From assembly GCA_003153055.1 (NCBI GenBank), contig PMBV01000440.1:1-12578 (forward strand): a DNA stretch of 12,578 nucleotides, given 5' to 3'. Under the pieces are notes generated by a model. The model did no database searches and was not told where the DNA came from. It saw only the letters and a list, made by a program, of their open reading frames with translations. The translations under genes were made by a program, and so were the position numbers. This DNA comes from Myxococcales bacterium. GTDB taxonomy: Bacteria; Myxococcota; Myxococcia; Myxococcales; Myxococcaceae. Positions 1-7,556 of this stretch are shown in pieces. Positions within the stretch are counted from its first letter, which is position 1; each line of letters starts with the position of its first letter.

Positions 1-699
1 GCCTCGGCGCAGATCGCCGAGAACGCGGGCGCGGTGGCCCGGGTGGCCGAAGAGACCCTCAACTCGGCTCGCTCGGGGCGCGGCGCCATCGCCGAGCTCA
101 TTCACGCGATGCAGCAGATTCGCGCTGACGGCATGGCCGTGTCCGAGTCCATCACCAAGCTGCTCCGACGGGTGGAGCGCATCGGCAGCGTGGTCGAGGT
201 GATCGACGAGATCGCCGATCGCTCCGACCTCCTCGCGCTCAACGCCGCCCTCGAGGGCTCGCGGGCCGGCGAGGCCGGCAAGGGCTTCTCCATCGTCGCC
301 GCCGAGATGCGCCGACTGGCCGAGAACGTGTTGGACTCCACCAAGGAGATCAAGAACCTCATCGCCGAGATCCGCGAGGCCACCGCCGCCGCGGCCAGCG
401 CGGCCGACGCCTCGCGCACCGCGACCGATCTCGGTGAGCGGCTGGGCTCGGTGGCGGCCAGCGCGGTCGAAGGCATCCTCGCTGGGGTGCAGGAGACCAG
501 CGACGCGGCCCGGGTCATCAATCTGGCGACCCAGCAGCAGCGCACCGCCACCGAGCAGGTGGTGGCCTCCATGGCCGAGGTCGAGGACGTCACCCGCCAG
601 ACGACCCAGGCTTCAAAGCAAGCGACCTCCGCCGCCGCCGAGCTGACCCAGTTGGCCAGTCGGCTCTCCGAGCTCATCAAGCGCTTCAAGGCAGACTAA
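1..699 (+). CDS. Methyl-accepting chemotaxis protein, C-terminal signalling part (5' end outside window)
   Basis: The frame is open from the first base, so the gene starts upstream and only the last 232 residues are seen. They form the long alanine- and glutamate-rich coiled-coil of a chemoreceptor signalling domain. The hairpin tip at about residues 75-95 reads LLALNAALEGSRAGEAGKGF, matching the receptor signature (usually LALNAAVEAARAGE) that contacts CheA and CheW. No membrane segment occurs in the visible part, so whether the receptor is cytosolic like FrzCD or membrane-bound cannot be told. The protein ends in LIKRFKAD and lacks the NWETF-type pentapeptide that tethers CheR in enteric receptors. 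The hybrid CheA gene follows after 9 bases, so the two are almost certainly co-transcribed. An internal GTG at 34 is not taken as the start because homology continues upstream of it. Confidence 0.95.
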   Translation, partial: ASAQIAENAGAVARVAEETLNSARSGRGAIAELIHAMQQIRADGMAVSESITKLLRRVERIGSVVEVIDEIADRSDLLALNAALEGSRAGEAGKGFSIVAAEMRRLAENVLDSTKEIKNLIAEIREATAAAASAADASRTATDLGERLGSVAASAVEGILAGVQETSDAARVINLATQQQRTATEQVVASMAEVEDVTRQTTQASKQATSAAAELTQLASRLSELIKRFKAD

Positions 700-708
700 A
701 AAGCCACG

Positions 709-2895
709 GTGAGCACCGACGCCCTCAAGAAGTCACTGGTGACGAAGTACGTCGAGGTGACGCAAGACCGCCTCCAGGCGATCCAGCTCAAGGCCCTCGA
801 GCTCGAGAAGGGCGATGGGCCCGCGGCCATCGAGGCGGTGGGGCGCGATCTCCACACGATGAAGGGCGAGGCGCACCTCTTGGGGCTCAGCGCCATCGGG
901 CAGCTCACCCACGCCTGCGAGGAGCTGCTCCGGGCGCTGCGCGACGGGAAGATCGACGCCCGCACCACCGTCGACACGCTGCTCCATGGCTGTGACGCCA
1001 TCGCCGATCTCCTCGAGGCCCCGGACACCGCGCGAGAAGGCTCCGGCGCCTCGGCCCACATGGCCACCTGGCTCTCGTCGGTGGCGAGGGCTCCGGTGCC
1101 TCCGCTCAAGCCCGAGCCTCCCAAGACCGACGCGGGCCCGGCCATGGCCTCGTCGGAGTCGCGGGTGAGGGCGGCGATGGAGGGCGATCGACACGGGGGC
1201 GACCGGAGCGTGCGGGTGAAGCTCGAGACGCTCGACTCGGTGGGGGTCCTGGCTGGTGATCTCCTGGTCGAGAGCGCCCGCGCCGGGCTCCAGGGCAAGA
1301 CCATGGAGGCGCTGTTCGAACGCTTCACGCGCCTCGGCGACGGGCTGCTCCAGGTGGCCGAGGCGGGGGCCCAATCGACAGCGATCCGCGATCGGCTGGC
1401 CTCGCTCGAGACCGAGCTGCACCTCATTCGCGACGATGCCTTTCGCTTCGTCCGGCGGCACTCCGACGGCATCAACACCTTGCAGGGCAACCTGACCCAG
1501 CTCGCCGATCAGGTGGCCGAGGCGCGCCTGGTGCCACTCTCGAGCATGTTCGACGCCTTTCCCCGCGCGGTCCGCGACCTCGCCCACGCCCAGCACAAGA
1601 AGATCGAGCTGGTCATCGAGAACTCCAGCGCCGGGGTCGACCGGTCGATGGTGTCGGATCTCAGAGACGCCCTGGTGCACCTGATCCGCAACGCGGTGGA
1701 CCACGGGGTCGAGGCGCCCGAGCTCCGGGCTCGCTTGGGCAAGCCCGAGACCGGCCAGGTCACCCTGCGCGCGCTGGCCGAGGGAGATCTGCTCAAGGTC
1801 GAGGTGGAGGACGACGGCTGCGGCATCGACCCCAGTCGCCTGAAGGAGGTCGCGGTGCAGCGGAGCCTGTTGACGCGCGCCCAGGCTGAGCGCCTCTCTG
1901 AGCGCGAGGTGATGGAGCTCGTCTTTCGCCCCGGCTTCACCACCAAGGAGCAGGTGGACGACGTCTCGGGTCGCGGCATCGGGATGGATGTCGTGAAGCG
2001 CAAGGTCGAGGGCCTCGGGGGCTCGGTGGCGATTCACAGCCGCGTCGGCCGGAGCACTCAGATCGCGCTGCGACTCCCCCAGTCGCTGTCGCTGATGCGC
2101 GTGCTGTTGGTGCGTCTGGGCGATCACGTCTACGGCATGCCCGCCGCCGACGTCGAGGCCGTGGCCCGCTGCCGCCCGGAGGATCGCCTGGAGATCATGG
2201 GGACGGTGGCCATGCTGCACCACGATCGCCCCATCACCTTGGCTGCGTTGGGGCCGCTGCTGGGCCTCGGCGGGGCGCCCCACAAAGAGCGCTCCCCGTG
2301 CGTGGTGGTGCGCCACGGTGAAGATCGCGCTGCCCTGTTGGTCGATGGCTTCGTCGACGAGCGGGAGGTGGCGGTGAAGCCCATCGGCGCCGACTTCCTC
2401 ACTGGGGTGCCCTTCGTCGCCGGCTCGGCGGCGCTGGAGGATGGGCGCGTCGCGGTGCTGCTCCAGGTGCCTGACGTGATGGCCGAGGTGCGGAAGCTCG
2501 CGCGGCCAGTGGAGGCGTCGGAGGCCCCGCGGCGGCTGCGGGTGCTGCTGGTCGACGACTCGCCCATCGCCCGGGCGACGGAGACGGCTCTGGTGCGCGC
2601 TCTGGGCCACGCGGTCGAGGAGGCGCCCGATGGACAGGTGGCCTGGGAGATGCTGCAGGCGACGAGCTTCGACATCGTGCTGACCGACGTGCAGATGCCC
2701 CGCCTCGATGGGTTCGATCTCACTCGGCGCATGAAGGGCTCTCCCGAGCTGGCGAAGGTGCCGGTGGTGATGCTGACCTCCCTCGTCTCTCCGGAGGACA
2801 AGCGCCGTGGCCTCGACGCTGGCGCTGACGCGTACTTGGTGAAGAGCGAGCTGGGGGTCGAGAGCCTCGCGCTGACCATTGATCGGCTGAGGTGA
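709..2895 (+). CDS. cheA: Hybrid chemotaxis histidine kinase CheA-CheY (FrzE-like architecture)
   Basis: A 728-residue kinase that would phosphorylate itself on receptor input and pass phosphate to a receiver. Domains in order: HPt (about 1-110) with phospho-acceptor His49 in LHTMKGEAH; a low-complexity Pro/Ala linker (about 120-160) with no clear P2 response-regulator docking domain; a dimerisation region; and an HATPase with N box LIRNAVDH (325-332), G1 box DDGCGID (368-374) and G2 box GRGIGM (421-426). A CheW-like domain (about 463-595) and a CheY receiver (about 608-728) follow, the latter with acidic pair Asp616/617, phospho-site Asp660, Thr690 and Lys712. All catalytic residues are present. 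The terminal receiver makes it a CheA-CheY fusion as in M. xanthus FrzE. Start is GTG, 9 bases after the receptor stop, with no good ribosome-binding site, which suggests translational coupling. It could belong to another Che system rather than Frz itself. Confidence 0.95.
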   Translation: MSTDALKKSLVTKYVEVTQDRLQAIQLKALELEKGDGPAAIEAVGRDLHTMKGEAHLLGLSAIGQLTHACEELLRALRDGKIDARTTVDTLLHGCDAIADLLEAPDTAREGSGASAHMATWLSSVARAPVPPLKPEPPKTDAGPAMASSESRVRAAMEGDRHGGDRSVRVKLETLDSVGVLAGDLLVESARAGLQGKTMEALFERFTRLGDGLLQVAEAGAQSTAIRDRLASLETELHLIRDDAFRFVRRHSDGINTLQGNLTQLADQVAEARLVPLSSMFDAFPRAVRDLAHAQHKKIELVIENSSAGVDRSMVSDLRDALVHLIRNAVDHGVEAPELRARLGKPETGQVTLRALAEGDLLKVEVEDDGCGIDPSRLKEVAVQRSLLTRAQAERLSEREVMELVFRPGFTTKEQVDDVSGRGIGMDVVKRKVEGLGGSVAIHSRVGRSTQIALRLPQSLSLMRVLLVRLGDHVYGMPAADVEAVARCRPEDRLEIMGTVAMLHHDRPITLAALGPLLGLGGAPHKERSPCVVVRHGEDRAALLVDGFVDEREVAVKPIGADFLTGVPFVAGSAALEDGRVAVLLQVPDVMAEVRKLARPVEASEAPRRLRVLLVDDSPIARATETALVRALGHAVEEAPDGQVAWEMLQATSFDIVLTDVQMPRLDGFDLTRRMKGSPELAKVPVVMLTSLVSPEDKRRGLDAGADAYLVKSELGVESLALTIDRLR

Positions 2896-2898
2896 CCC

Positions 2899-3060
2899 AA
2901 CTAGGGGACTGGAGGCCCAGCGAGTCCCGGCGAGCTCCTCCGTCCGCCGCTCGAGATTCACGCGCCAAAGGTTGAGCGAGCGCCCATCGAAGCCGTTCGC
3001 CTGCGCCCACGCGGCCAGACCGCCCTGCGATGTGGGGCTGACCCGTTCTCGTGGACAGTG
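2899..3060 (-). other. Gap between cheA and the glycosyltransferase; possible coding remnant on the minus strand
   Basis: About 200 bases separate the two convergent genes. On the minus strand this stretch reads as protein-like sequence containing AAWAQANGFDGRSLNLWRVN and then ERRTEELAGTRW, with no start codon and no stop until it is deep inside cheA antisense. The minus frame next to it contains EVTFAFDASTLSTRTG just before this stretch. Together they could be the frameshifted, truncated end of a lost gene. The family is not recognised and the reading may be a GC-rich artefact. Confidence 0.2.
2905..2928 (+). terminator. Possible terminator hairpin after hybrid cheA
   Basis: Inverted repeat GGGACT (2905-2910) and AGTCCC (2923-2928) with a 12-base loop, 9 bases after the cheA stop. 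There is no T-tract, so it could be a weak or Rho-assisted terminator, or chance in GC-rich DNA. Confidence 0.3.
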
Positions 3061-3095
3061 TTGATGCGTCGAAGGCGAAGGTGACCTCGGAGAAT

Positions 3096-4310
3096 TCACC
3101 CGGACCTCGAGGTGGTCTCCTGACCGCGGAGCGTCCCCCAGCTGGTGCCAAACCGACGCCCGGCCTTGAGCTCGGCGTTCGAGTAGAAGGTCCCGCGCCA
3201 CTGAATGCCCCCGCGGAGCGTGCCAAGCACCCCGCTGCGCAGCTGGCTGTAGGCCATGAGCAGCTCAGCGAAGGGCAAGAGAACCAGGTTCCACGAGCCG
3301 CGCAGCTGCCAGCGGTTCGACCGCAACTGCGTGGCCAGGGCCAACAGCGCCACCAAGCAGCTGCCGGCGGCGGCCAGGAGATTCGGTGCCAACGCCAGCG
3401 AGATGAGCGCCGAGCCCTCGAGGGCGAGCGACGCCAGGGCAAGCGCGACCAGCCGCACGAGGCTGAAGTTCCCGATGGCGGTGAAGGTGGCGCGCTCGGC
3501 GCTGACCAGCGCGTCGCGCAGCGTCGGGTGGAAGGTCAGGTCCACGCGGGCGGCGCCGTTGACCACCGACTGTCGCGCCCCGGTGGCCTTCAGCATCTGG
3601 CCCAGCGTCAGGTCGTCGGCCACCTCCATCTTGAGCCAGGCCAGGCCCGGGCTGCGCTCGAGCGCGCTGCGCCGCACCAGATTGAACGCGCCGATGCCCA
3701 CGCTGGCGCTCGAAGCGGGGTCCTCGATGGCCCACTGGCGCAGGTTGAGGGCGATGATGCGGGCGAAGACGGAGGTCAGGCAATCGAGCAGCGGGTTCAC
3801 CGGGAGCAGCCGTGGCAGCACCACGCAATGGTCGAGGCGGCGCCGCTCGCAGTACGCCAACAGCGGGCCCAGCACCCCACTACGCACGGCCACGTCGGCG
3901 TCGCTGAACAGGAGCCACTCCCCGGCGCTGTGGGCCACGCCCTGCGCGAGTGCGTTGAGCTTGCCCAGCCAGCCCGCTGGCAACTCCGTCAGGTGCACCA
4001 CCTTGACGCGTGGGTTGGCGGCGGCGAGGCGGTCAGCGCGCTGCGGAGTCTCATCGGTCGAGCGGTCATCGACGATGACCAGCTCCAGGTTTGCGTATTC
4101 TTCCTCCAGGCGCGCCCGCACCGCTTCCTCGAGCGAGGCCGCCTCGTTCCGCGCAGTCAGAATCGCCGAGACCCGTGGCCCCGCGGCGGCGCCCGCGGGC
4201 GGGAGGTCCTCGAGGCGCGGCACCTCGCGGAGCACCCGCGCCAGGATGAGCCACTGCACGACCCAGTAGCATGAGGCGATGGCGGTGAAGCAACCCCAGG
4301 CGACCATCAT
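3096..4310 (-). CDS. Family 2 glycosyltransferase, membrane-anchored (HpnB/CrtQ-like)
   Basis: A 404-residue GT-A fold transferase expected to move a sugar from a nucleotide donor at the inner membrane. Visible parts: an N-terminal hydrophobic segment (about 3-24); VSAILTARNEA at the start of the catalytic domain; DDRSTD (81-86) for nucleotide binding; GWLGKLNAL; the metal-binding DxD as SDADV (Asp137, Asp139); and EVADDLTLG, which carries the probable catalytic acid. Two or three hydrophobic C-terminal segments follow, then the family-typical end RGGIQWRGTFYSNAELKAGRR. This pattern matches glycosyltransferases annotated near hopanoid or carotenoid genes, but no such genes are seen here, so the acceptor is unknown. 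The start used is ATG at 4310, behind GGTGAG. A GTG at 4346 would add 12 polar residues ahead of the membrane segment and has poor ribosome-binding-site spacing. It lies downstream of the fucosidase gene on the same strand, 279 bases away, so co-transcription is possible but not assured. Confidence 0.9.
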   Translation of the reverse strand: MMVAWGCFTAIASCYWVVQWLILARVLREVPRLEDLPPAGAAAGPRVSAILTARNEAASLEEAVRARLEEEYANLELVIVDDRSTDETPQRADRLAAANPRVKVVHLTELPAGWLGKLNALAQGVAHSAGEWLLFSDADVAVRSGVLGPLLAYCERRRLDHCVVLPRLLPVNPLLDCLTSVFARIIALNLRQWAIEDPASSASVGIGAFNLVRRSALERSPGLAWLKMEVADDLTLGQMLKATGARQSVVNGAARVDLTFHPTLRDALVSAERATFTAIGNFSLVRLVALALASLALEGSALISLALAPNLLAAAGSCLVALLALATQLRSNRWQLRGSWNLVLLPFAELLMAYSQLRSGVLGTLRGGIQWRGTFYSNAELKAGRRFGTSWGTLRGQETTSRSG

Positions 4311-4446
4311 CGTCTCACCATCACATGGTCGCCGCTCGCGGACCACACCTCGCTGAGGTCAAAGATGAAGACAGCTCGGCTGGCGGCCCTGGTGCCCCGA
4401 CGACTGCGCCTCCGCGCTCGTCACCGCCGCTATGCATACGGCGAGG

Positions 4447-4530
4447 TCACTGGCAGGGCCCCGAGTGCGCGAAAGGCACCACTGGGAAGACCCCCGCGTA
4501 GGTCACGCCGTCGCAGCCGCAGAAGAGGAG
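4447..4530 (-). pseudogene. Remnant of a Kazal-like (CGCDGVTY) secreted domain
   Basis: On the minus strand 27 codons and a stop read LLFCGCDGVTYA, a short divergent stretch, then AHSGPCQ. CGCDGVTY followed about 12-15 residues later by a terminal GxC is the core of the Kazal-like module seen in many myxobacterial lipoproteins. The expected N-x-C just after the Tyr is missing, and nothing upstream looks like the rest of the domain, a signal peptide or a start. The frame runs back to 4656, but that part overlaps the end of the fucosidase gene and looks non-coding. It is best read as the 3' scrap of a lost secreted-protein gene. Confidence 0.5.
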
Positions 4531-4558
4531 CCCCGCGCTGACCATCGACCGCCTGAGG
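4529..4558 (+). repeat. Near-copy of the 3' end of hybrid cheA (second copy at 2863-2892)
   Basis: This 30-base stretch matches 2863-2892 at 26 positions. Read in the cheA frame it encodes SPALTIDRLR against SLALTIDRLR at the CheA C-terminus. Three of the four differences are third-base synonymous changes, a pattern expected from coding ancestry. Similarity continues weakly past the cheA stop (TGA is CGA here). It abuts the Kazal-like scrap at about 4529, so the gap looks like a junction between two gene fragments. Confidence 0.5.
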
Positions 4559-4589
4559 CGATCCGCGGGTGACGGTTCACGTCGCCAGA

Positions 4590-7304
4590 TCAGTTCGAGA
4601 CGATGGACACGTTGTCGAATACGCCCTGACACAACGTGCCGTCCACCACGCTGCACACAGCGATGCCCACATAGACTCCGTCAGACATTCCAACCGTCGT
4701 GGAGCCCGTCGATGTCCATGCGCTTCCGTCCGCGGAGACGGAGCTCGTGAAGGTGTCGCCGCTGCGCACCAGCCGGATCCAGGAGGGGGCGACCGAGGCG
4801 CTCGTGGTGGCGATGTGGGTGGACGACCCGCCGGTGGTGTCCCGTTGCTCGAAGACAGTCCCACTGGCCGGCGACATGTCATGCATGACGTACTTCGAGT
4901 TGGGGGCGAGCGTCTCGCGAATCATGACCCCGGCTTTGGCCCATTCGGCCGGGTTCGTCATGCTGGCGACCCTGGCGGTGAGGGTGAAATTGCCGCTCAG
5001 CGCCTTGAACACGAAGCGGAACTCATCGGAGGTCCCCCAGATGTCCGCGCCTGAGCCTAAGACAGTCAAGGTGCCATTTGAGTTGCTGAACGAGCCAACG
5101 ACTCCGACGCTCCCGATGTCTTGCGTGAGCCAGGCCGCCGAGGAAGGGCCAGCGGCGGCGGCGGAGACTGGTATGGCATTGGCCGAGCGAGCGGTGCCCT
5201 CGGTGGCCGAGACGGAATAGAAGTACAGCGTGTCGGGTGATGCCGTTGCATCACTGTAGGTCGTCGCCGAGACTCCCGAGGCGAGTTGGGCGAGAGGACC
5301 GCTGGCGCTCGTGCCTCGCATCACCGTGTACGTGGCCGTGCTGGAGATCGGGTTCCACCTCAACTCGACCGCGCCCGCCGCCGTGTGAGCGAGGAGCCCT
5401 GTGGGCGCCGGGAGCGGCACCAGGTCGACCGGGCCGATCTTGAAGCCGATCGCCGTCTTGAAGGATCCCATGCCCGACGGCACGGTGATCTGGAGTCCCG
5501 CCGCGGTCTGGGTCCAGGTGAGCGGCCCCGCATGACCGAGGAGCTCGACCGAGGAGATCGCCTTCGTGAGGAGGCCGCTCCCAGTGCCCAGAGAGGGAAT
5601 CTGGAGCACGGCTCCGTCGGCGGGCACGGTCATGCAATAGGCGTAGAGGAAGCGATCCTCGCCGACCGTGAAGCGGAAATCGGAGGTGGTGAACGTGTAG
5701 TTGGCTTGGTTCGCGCCGAGCTTGCCGGTGGGCAGCGACCTCGAGCCATCGCCGTGCTTCGTCCATGCCCGGCTGCCGTAGATACCGGCGCCGTTCATCG
5801 TCATCCATTGCCCAATCGCCGTCAGCATGTTCTTCGTGCCGCTGTCCAGCGATCCGTCGGCCATGGGTGAGATGGCGATGGCGATGGCTCCGTCGCGCGA
5901 GACGGCTTCCAGCAGCAGGTGAATGACCATGCCGGCGTCGTAGGTGAAGCCCGGGGCGTAGTACCAGTCGCCGACGGGGGTCTCGGCGATCCACGGTTGG
6001 TCTGTCTTGATGTCGCTGGGATAGGTGTCTTCGAACGTGGTGATGATCCGGTCGCCGGGATGGAACTTGACGATGGCCGACGTGTCGATCTTCCCGTGAC
6101 GCTCGAGCGCCCGGTTGAAGGAGTGGGCGATGACTCGCTGCATGGCGTCGCATTTGTAGCCAGTGCCACTCATGTATCCGCTGAACGGCTGCGTGGAGTT
6201 GCCATCGGTGTAGATGAAGTCTGGGTCGTATTTCTCGATGACGTCCATGATGCGAAGAGCCCACCACGTGGCGTACCAGTGCGCATAGTCGAGGTGGTTC
6301 ACGAAGATGCCTTGCGGCGGATTCCAGACCACGCTGTCGATGCCCTGGTACTCGCGAAGGTTGATGGTGTGAAGGAAGTGGAGATTGTAGTTCTTCCAGG
6401 TCCAATTCCCGCTGGCGGCGATGGCGGCCACGTCGTACGGGACGCCCGCTTGTGGGCCCGAGCTGTCGCTCATGTACGCCTTCTGGCCCCACCACCAGCT
6501 GTATTCGTGGTGAAACGAGACACCCACTCGCATTCCCAGCGAGTGCGCGGCGGTGCTCCAGGCGCCGAGGAAATCGGAATGCGAGGCAAAGTTCTTCGCG
6601 TTGAAGGGGGTGTATCGCGAGTCCCAGTTGTCGAACTCGTCATGGTGGACGCCCTGAACGAGAACGAAGCGGGCACCTGCGTCGTAGTAGGTCTTCGCCA
6701 GCGCAGCCGGGTTGTACTGGGTTGGATTCCAGACAGCGAGGAACTCCTTGTAGCCGCTGACGGAGGGATGGCCGAATTGCGCGAGATGGTTGTCGTACCC
6801 TGACGAGCCTTGCTCATAGATGTGCCGCGCGTACCAGTCGCCGCTGTTGCCGGCCGCCTGTGGCCCGAAATGGACCCAGATGCCGAACTTGGATTTCCGC
6901 AGCCATGCGGCATCCGCGGGAGAATTTTCGGCGATGGACTGCCACGTCGGCTGGACCGGCCCGTTGGTTTGGATCGGGAAGTCCATCTTCACTTCCGGGA
7001 AGGTGGCGGGGTCGCCCATCGGCACGCTGTCGCGAGCCTTCGCCAGCGCCACCACCGGCATGTCCGGAAGGTCTGGGAGCGAGAAGGGCCCCGCGTCGGT
7101 ATGAGCGCCTCCGTCACGGGGCACCCCGGAGTCCTGCGTCGCTCCTCCATCACGAGGCATCCCGGAGTCCTGCGCCAGACCCCCGGCCCCCGCGTCCCTC
7201 GAGATCCGCGGCGTGGGGCCACACGCTTGGGCGAGTAGAATCGGGAGAAGGAGTGTCAGCCTGCCCATGGGCGGCAACGAAGATGAAAGCCAACGGGTAC
7301 GCAT
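4590..7304 (-). CDS. Secreted GH29 alpha-L-fucosidase-type lipoprotein with FN3 and concanavalin-like C-terminal domains
   Basis: A 904-residue exported glycosidase expected to release alpha-L-fucose from glycans. A signal peptide (MRTRW, hydrophobic core, LLAQAC) ends in a Cys at residue 28, a probable though not ideal lipobox. An Asp/Gly-rich linker with two 12-residue repeats follows (about 43-67). The GH29 domain (about 95-545) shows KFGIWVHFGPQ (His145), AGARFVLVQGVHHDEF (His220/His221), and DFIYTDGN whose Asp367 fits the GH29 nucleophile. An FN3-like module spans about 628-713 and a C-terminal concanavalin/DUF1349-like beta domain about 722-904, probably for glycan binding. The start at 7304 has GGAGAG seven bases upstream and gives a proper signal peptide. 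An ATG at 7394 also has an AGGGAG behind it but would bury the signal peptide. Sampled stretches of the gene are lower in GC (35 of 60 bases at 6721-6780) than cheA (43 of 60 at 2161-2220), which suggests transfer. Substrate is inferred from family only. Confidence 0.88.
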   Translation of the reverse strand: MRTRWLSSSLPPMGRLTLLLPILLAQACGPTPRISRDAGAGGLAQDSGMPRDGGATQDSGVPRDGGAHTDAGPFSLPDLPDMPVVALAKARDSVPMGDPATFPEVKMDFPIQTNGPVQPTWQSIAENSPADAAWLRKSKFGIWVHFGPQAAGNSGDWYARHIYEQGSSGYDNHLAQFGHPSVSGYKEFLAVWNPTQYNPAALAKTYYDAGARFVLVQGVHHDEFDNWDSRYTPFNAKNFASHSDFLGAWSTAAHSLGMRVGVSFHHEYSWWWGQKAYMSDSSGPQAGVPYDVAAIAASGNWTWKNYNLHFLHTINLREYQGIDSVVWNPPQGIFVNHLDYAHWYATWWALRIMDVIEKYDPDFIYTDGNSTQPFSGYMSGTGYKCDAMQRVIAHSFNRALERHGKIDTSAIVKFHPGDRIITTFEDTYPSDIKTDQPWIAETPVGDWYYAPGFTYDAGMVIHLLLEAVSRDGAIAIAISPMADGSLDSGTKNMLTAIGQWMTMNGAGIYGSRAWTKHGDGSRSLPTGKLGANQANYTFTTSDFRFTVGEDRFLYAYCMTVPADGAVLQIPSLGTGSGLLTKAISSVELLGHAGPLTWTQTAAGLQITVPSGMGSFKTAIGFKIGPVDLVPLPAPTGLLAHTAAGAVELRWNPISSTATYTVMRGTSASGPLAQLASGVSATTYSDATASPDTLYFYSVSATEGTARSANAIPVSAAAAGPSSAAWLTQDIGSVGVVGSFSNSNGTLTVLGSGADIWGTSDEFRFVFKALSGNFTLTARVASMTNPAEWAKAGVMIRETLAPNSKYVMHDMSPASGTVFEQRDTTGGSSTHIATTSASVAPSWIRLVRSGDTFTSSVSADGSAWTSTGSTTVGMSDGVYVGIAVCSVVDGTLCQGVFDNVSIVSN
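7105..7176 (-). repeat. Two tandem 36-base units in the lipoprotein linker
   Basis: Units 7105-7140 and 7141-7176 encode AQDSGMPRDGGA and TQDSGVPRDGGA. They make a flexible acidic spacer between the lipid anchor and the catalytic domain. Copy number could vary between strains. Confidence 0.8.
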
Positions 7305-7311
7305 CAGACCG

Positions 7312-7317
7312 CTCTCC
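7312..7317 (-). promoter_or_regulatory. Ribosome binding site deciding the fucosidase start
   Basis: GGAGAG on the minus strand, seven bases before the ATG at 7304. It favours this start over the upstream ATG at 7394 and the downstream ATG at 7268, which has no comparable site. Confidence 0.6.
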
Positions 7318-7430
7318 AGCCATGCGCCCAGAACCCAGCGGGGCGCGGTAACACCGCGAGATGTGGGAGTGCGGACTTCGCAGGATCGGGTCATCGCAAG
7401 CTTCTCCCTGACTCCCGCAGCTCGGGCTCA

Positions 7431-7466
7431 CCTTCGCCCATCAGGGTGCTCCCCACCGGGCGAAGG
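7431..7466. promoter_or_regulatory. Inverted repeat in the divergent intergenic region
   Basis: Perfect 9-base arms CCTTCGCCC (7431-7439) and GGGCGAAGG (7458-7466) enclose 18 bases that contain a smaller GGG/CCC stem. It lies in the 252-base gap between the divergent fucosidase and cysteine-rich genes, where both promoters must sit. It could be an operator, a cruciform or part of a transcript leader. No clear -10/-35 pair was identified on either strand. Confidence 0.4.
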
Positions 7467-7485
7467 GCGCCGTGGGTCCCTTGAG

Positions 7486-7497
7486 CCTGTCGACAGG
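7486..7497. repeat. Perfect 12-base palindrome CCTGTCGACAGG
   Basis: A self-complementary sequence 59 bases before the ATG of the cysteine-rich protein gene. It could be a dimeric regulator site. Its surroundings (CCCTTGAGCCTGTCGACAGG) also resemble short dispersed palindromic repeats of high-GC bacteria, which cannot be told from one copy. Confidence 0.4.
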
Positions 7498-7546
7498 GGA
7501 ATTGCGCGTTCCAGGTGATGCACCCACTCAACCGATGTCACGGAAC

Positions 7547-7550
7547 GAGG
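7547..7550 (+). promoter_or_regulatory. Ribosome binding site of the cysteine-rich protein gene
   Basis: GAGG six bases before the ATG at 7557. It decides the start against the earlier GTG/ATG at 7515/7518, which would put 14 extra residues ahead of the signal peptide. Confidence 0.5.
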
Positions 7551-7556
7551 ATACCG

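Noticed and set aside
733..3201. 822-codon open frame on the minus strand
   Set aside because: It is antisense to the hybrid cheA, whose domains are certain; the frame is open only because of GC-rich codon structure. Only the part beyond 2899 was kept, as a weak remnant.
3051..4274. 407-codon open frame on the plus strand
   Set aside because: It is antisense to the glycosyltransferase, is rich in Gln, Arg and His, and shows no domain.
4365..4541. Short plus-strand ORF starting MKTARLAALV in the gap upstream of the glycosyltransferase
   Set aside because: It becomes an arginine-rich stretch, has no ribosome binding site and overlaps the Kazal-like remnant.
2863..4558. Direct repeats flanking the glycosyltransferase read as a mobile element
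   Set aside because: There is no transposase or terminal inverted repeat, and the synonymous differences fit coding ancestry better than a target-site duplication.
5919..6803. 294-codon open frame on the plus strand
   Set aside because: It is antisense to the GH29 catalytic domain, which carries clear family motifs.
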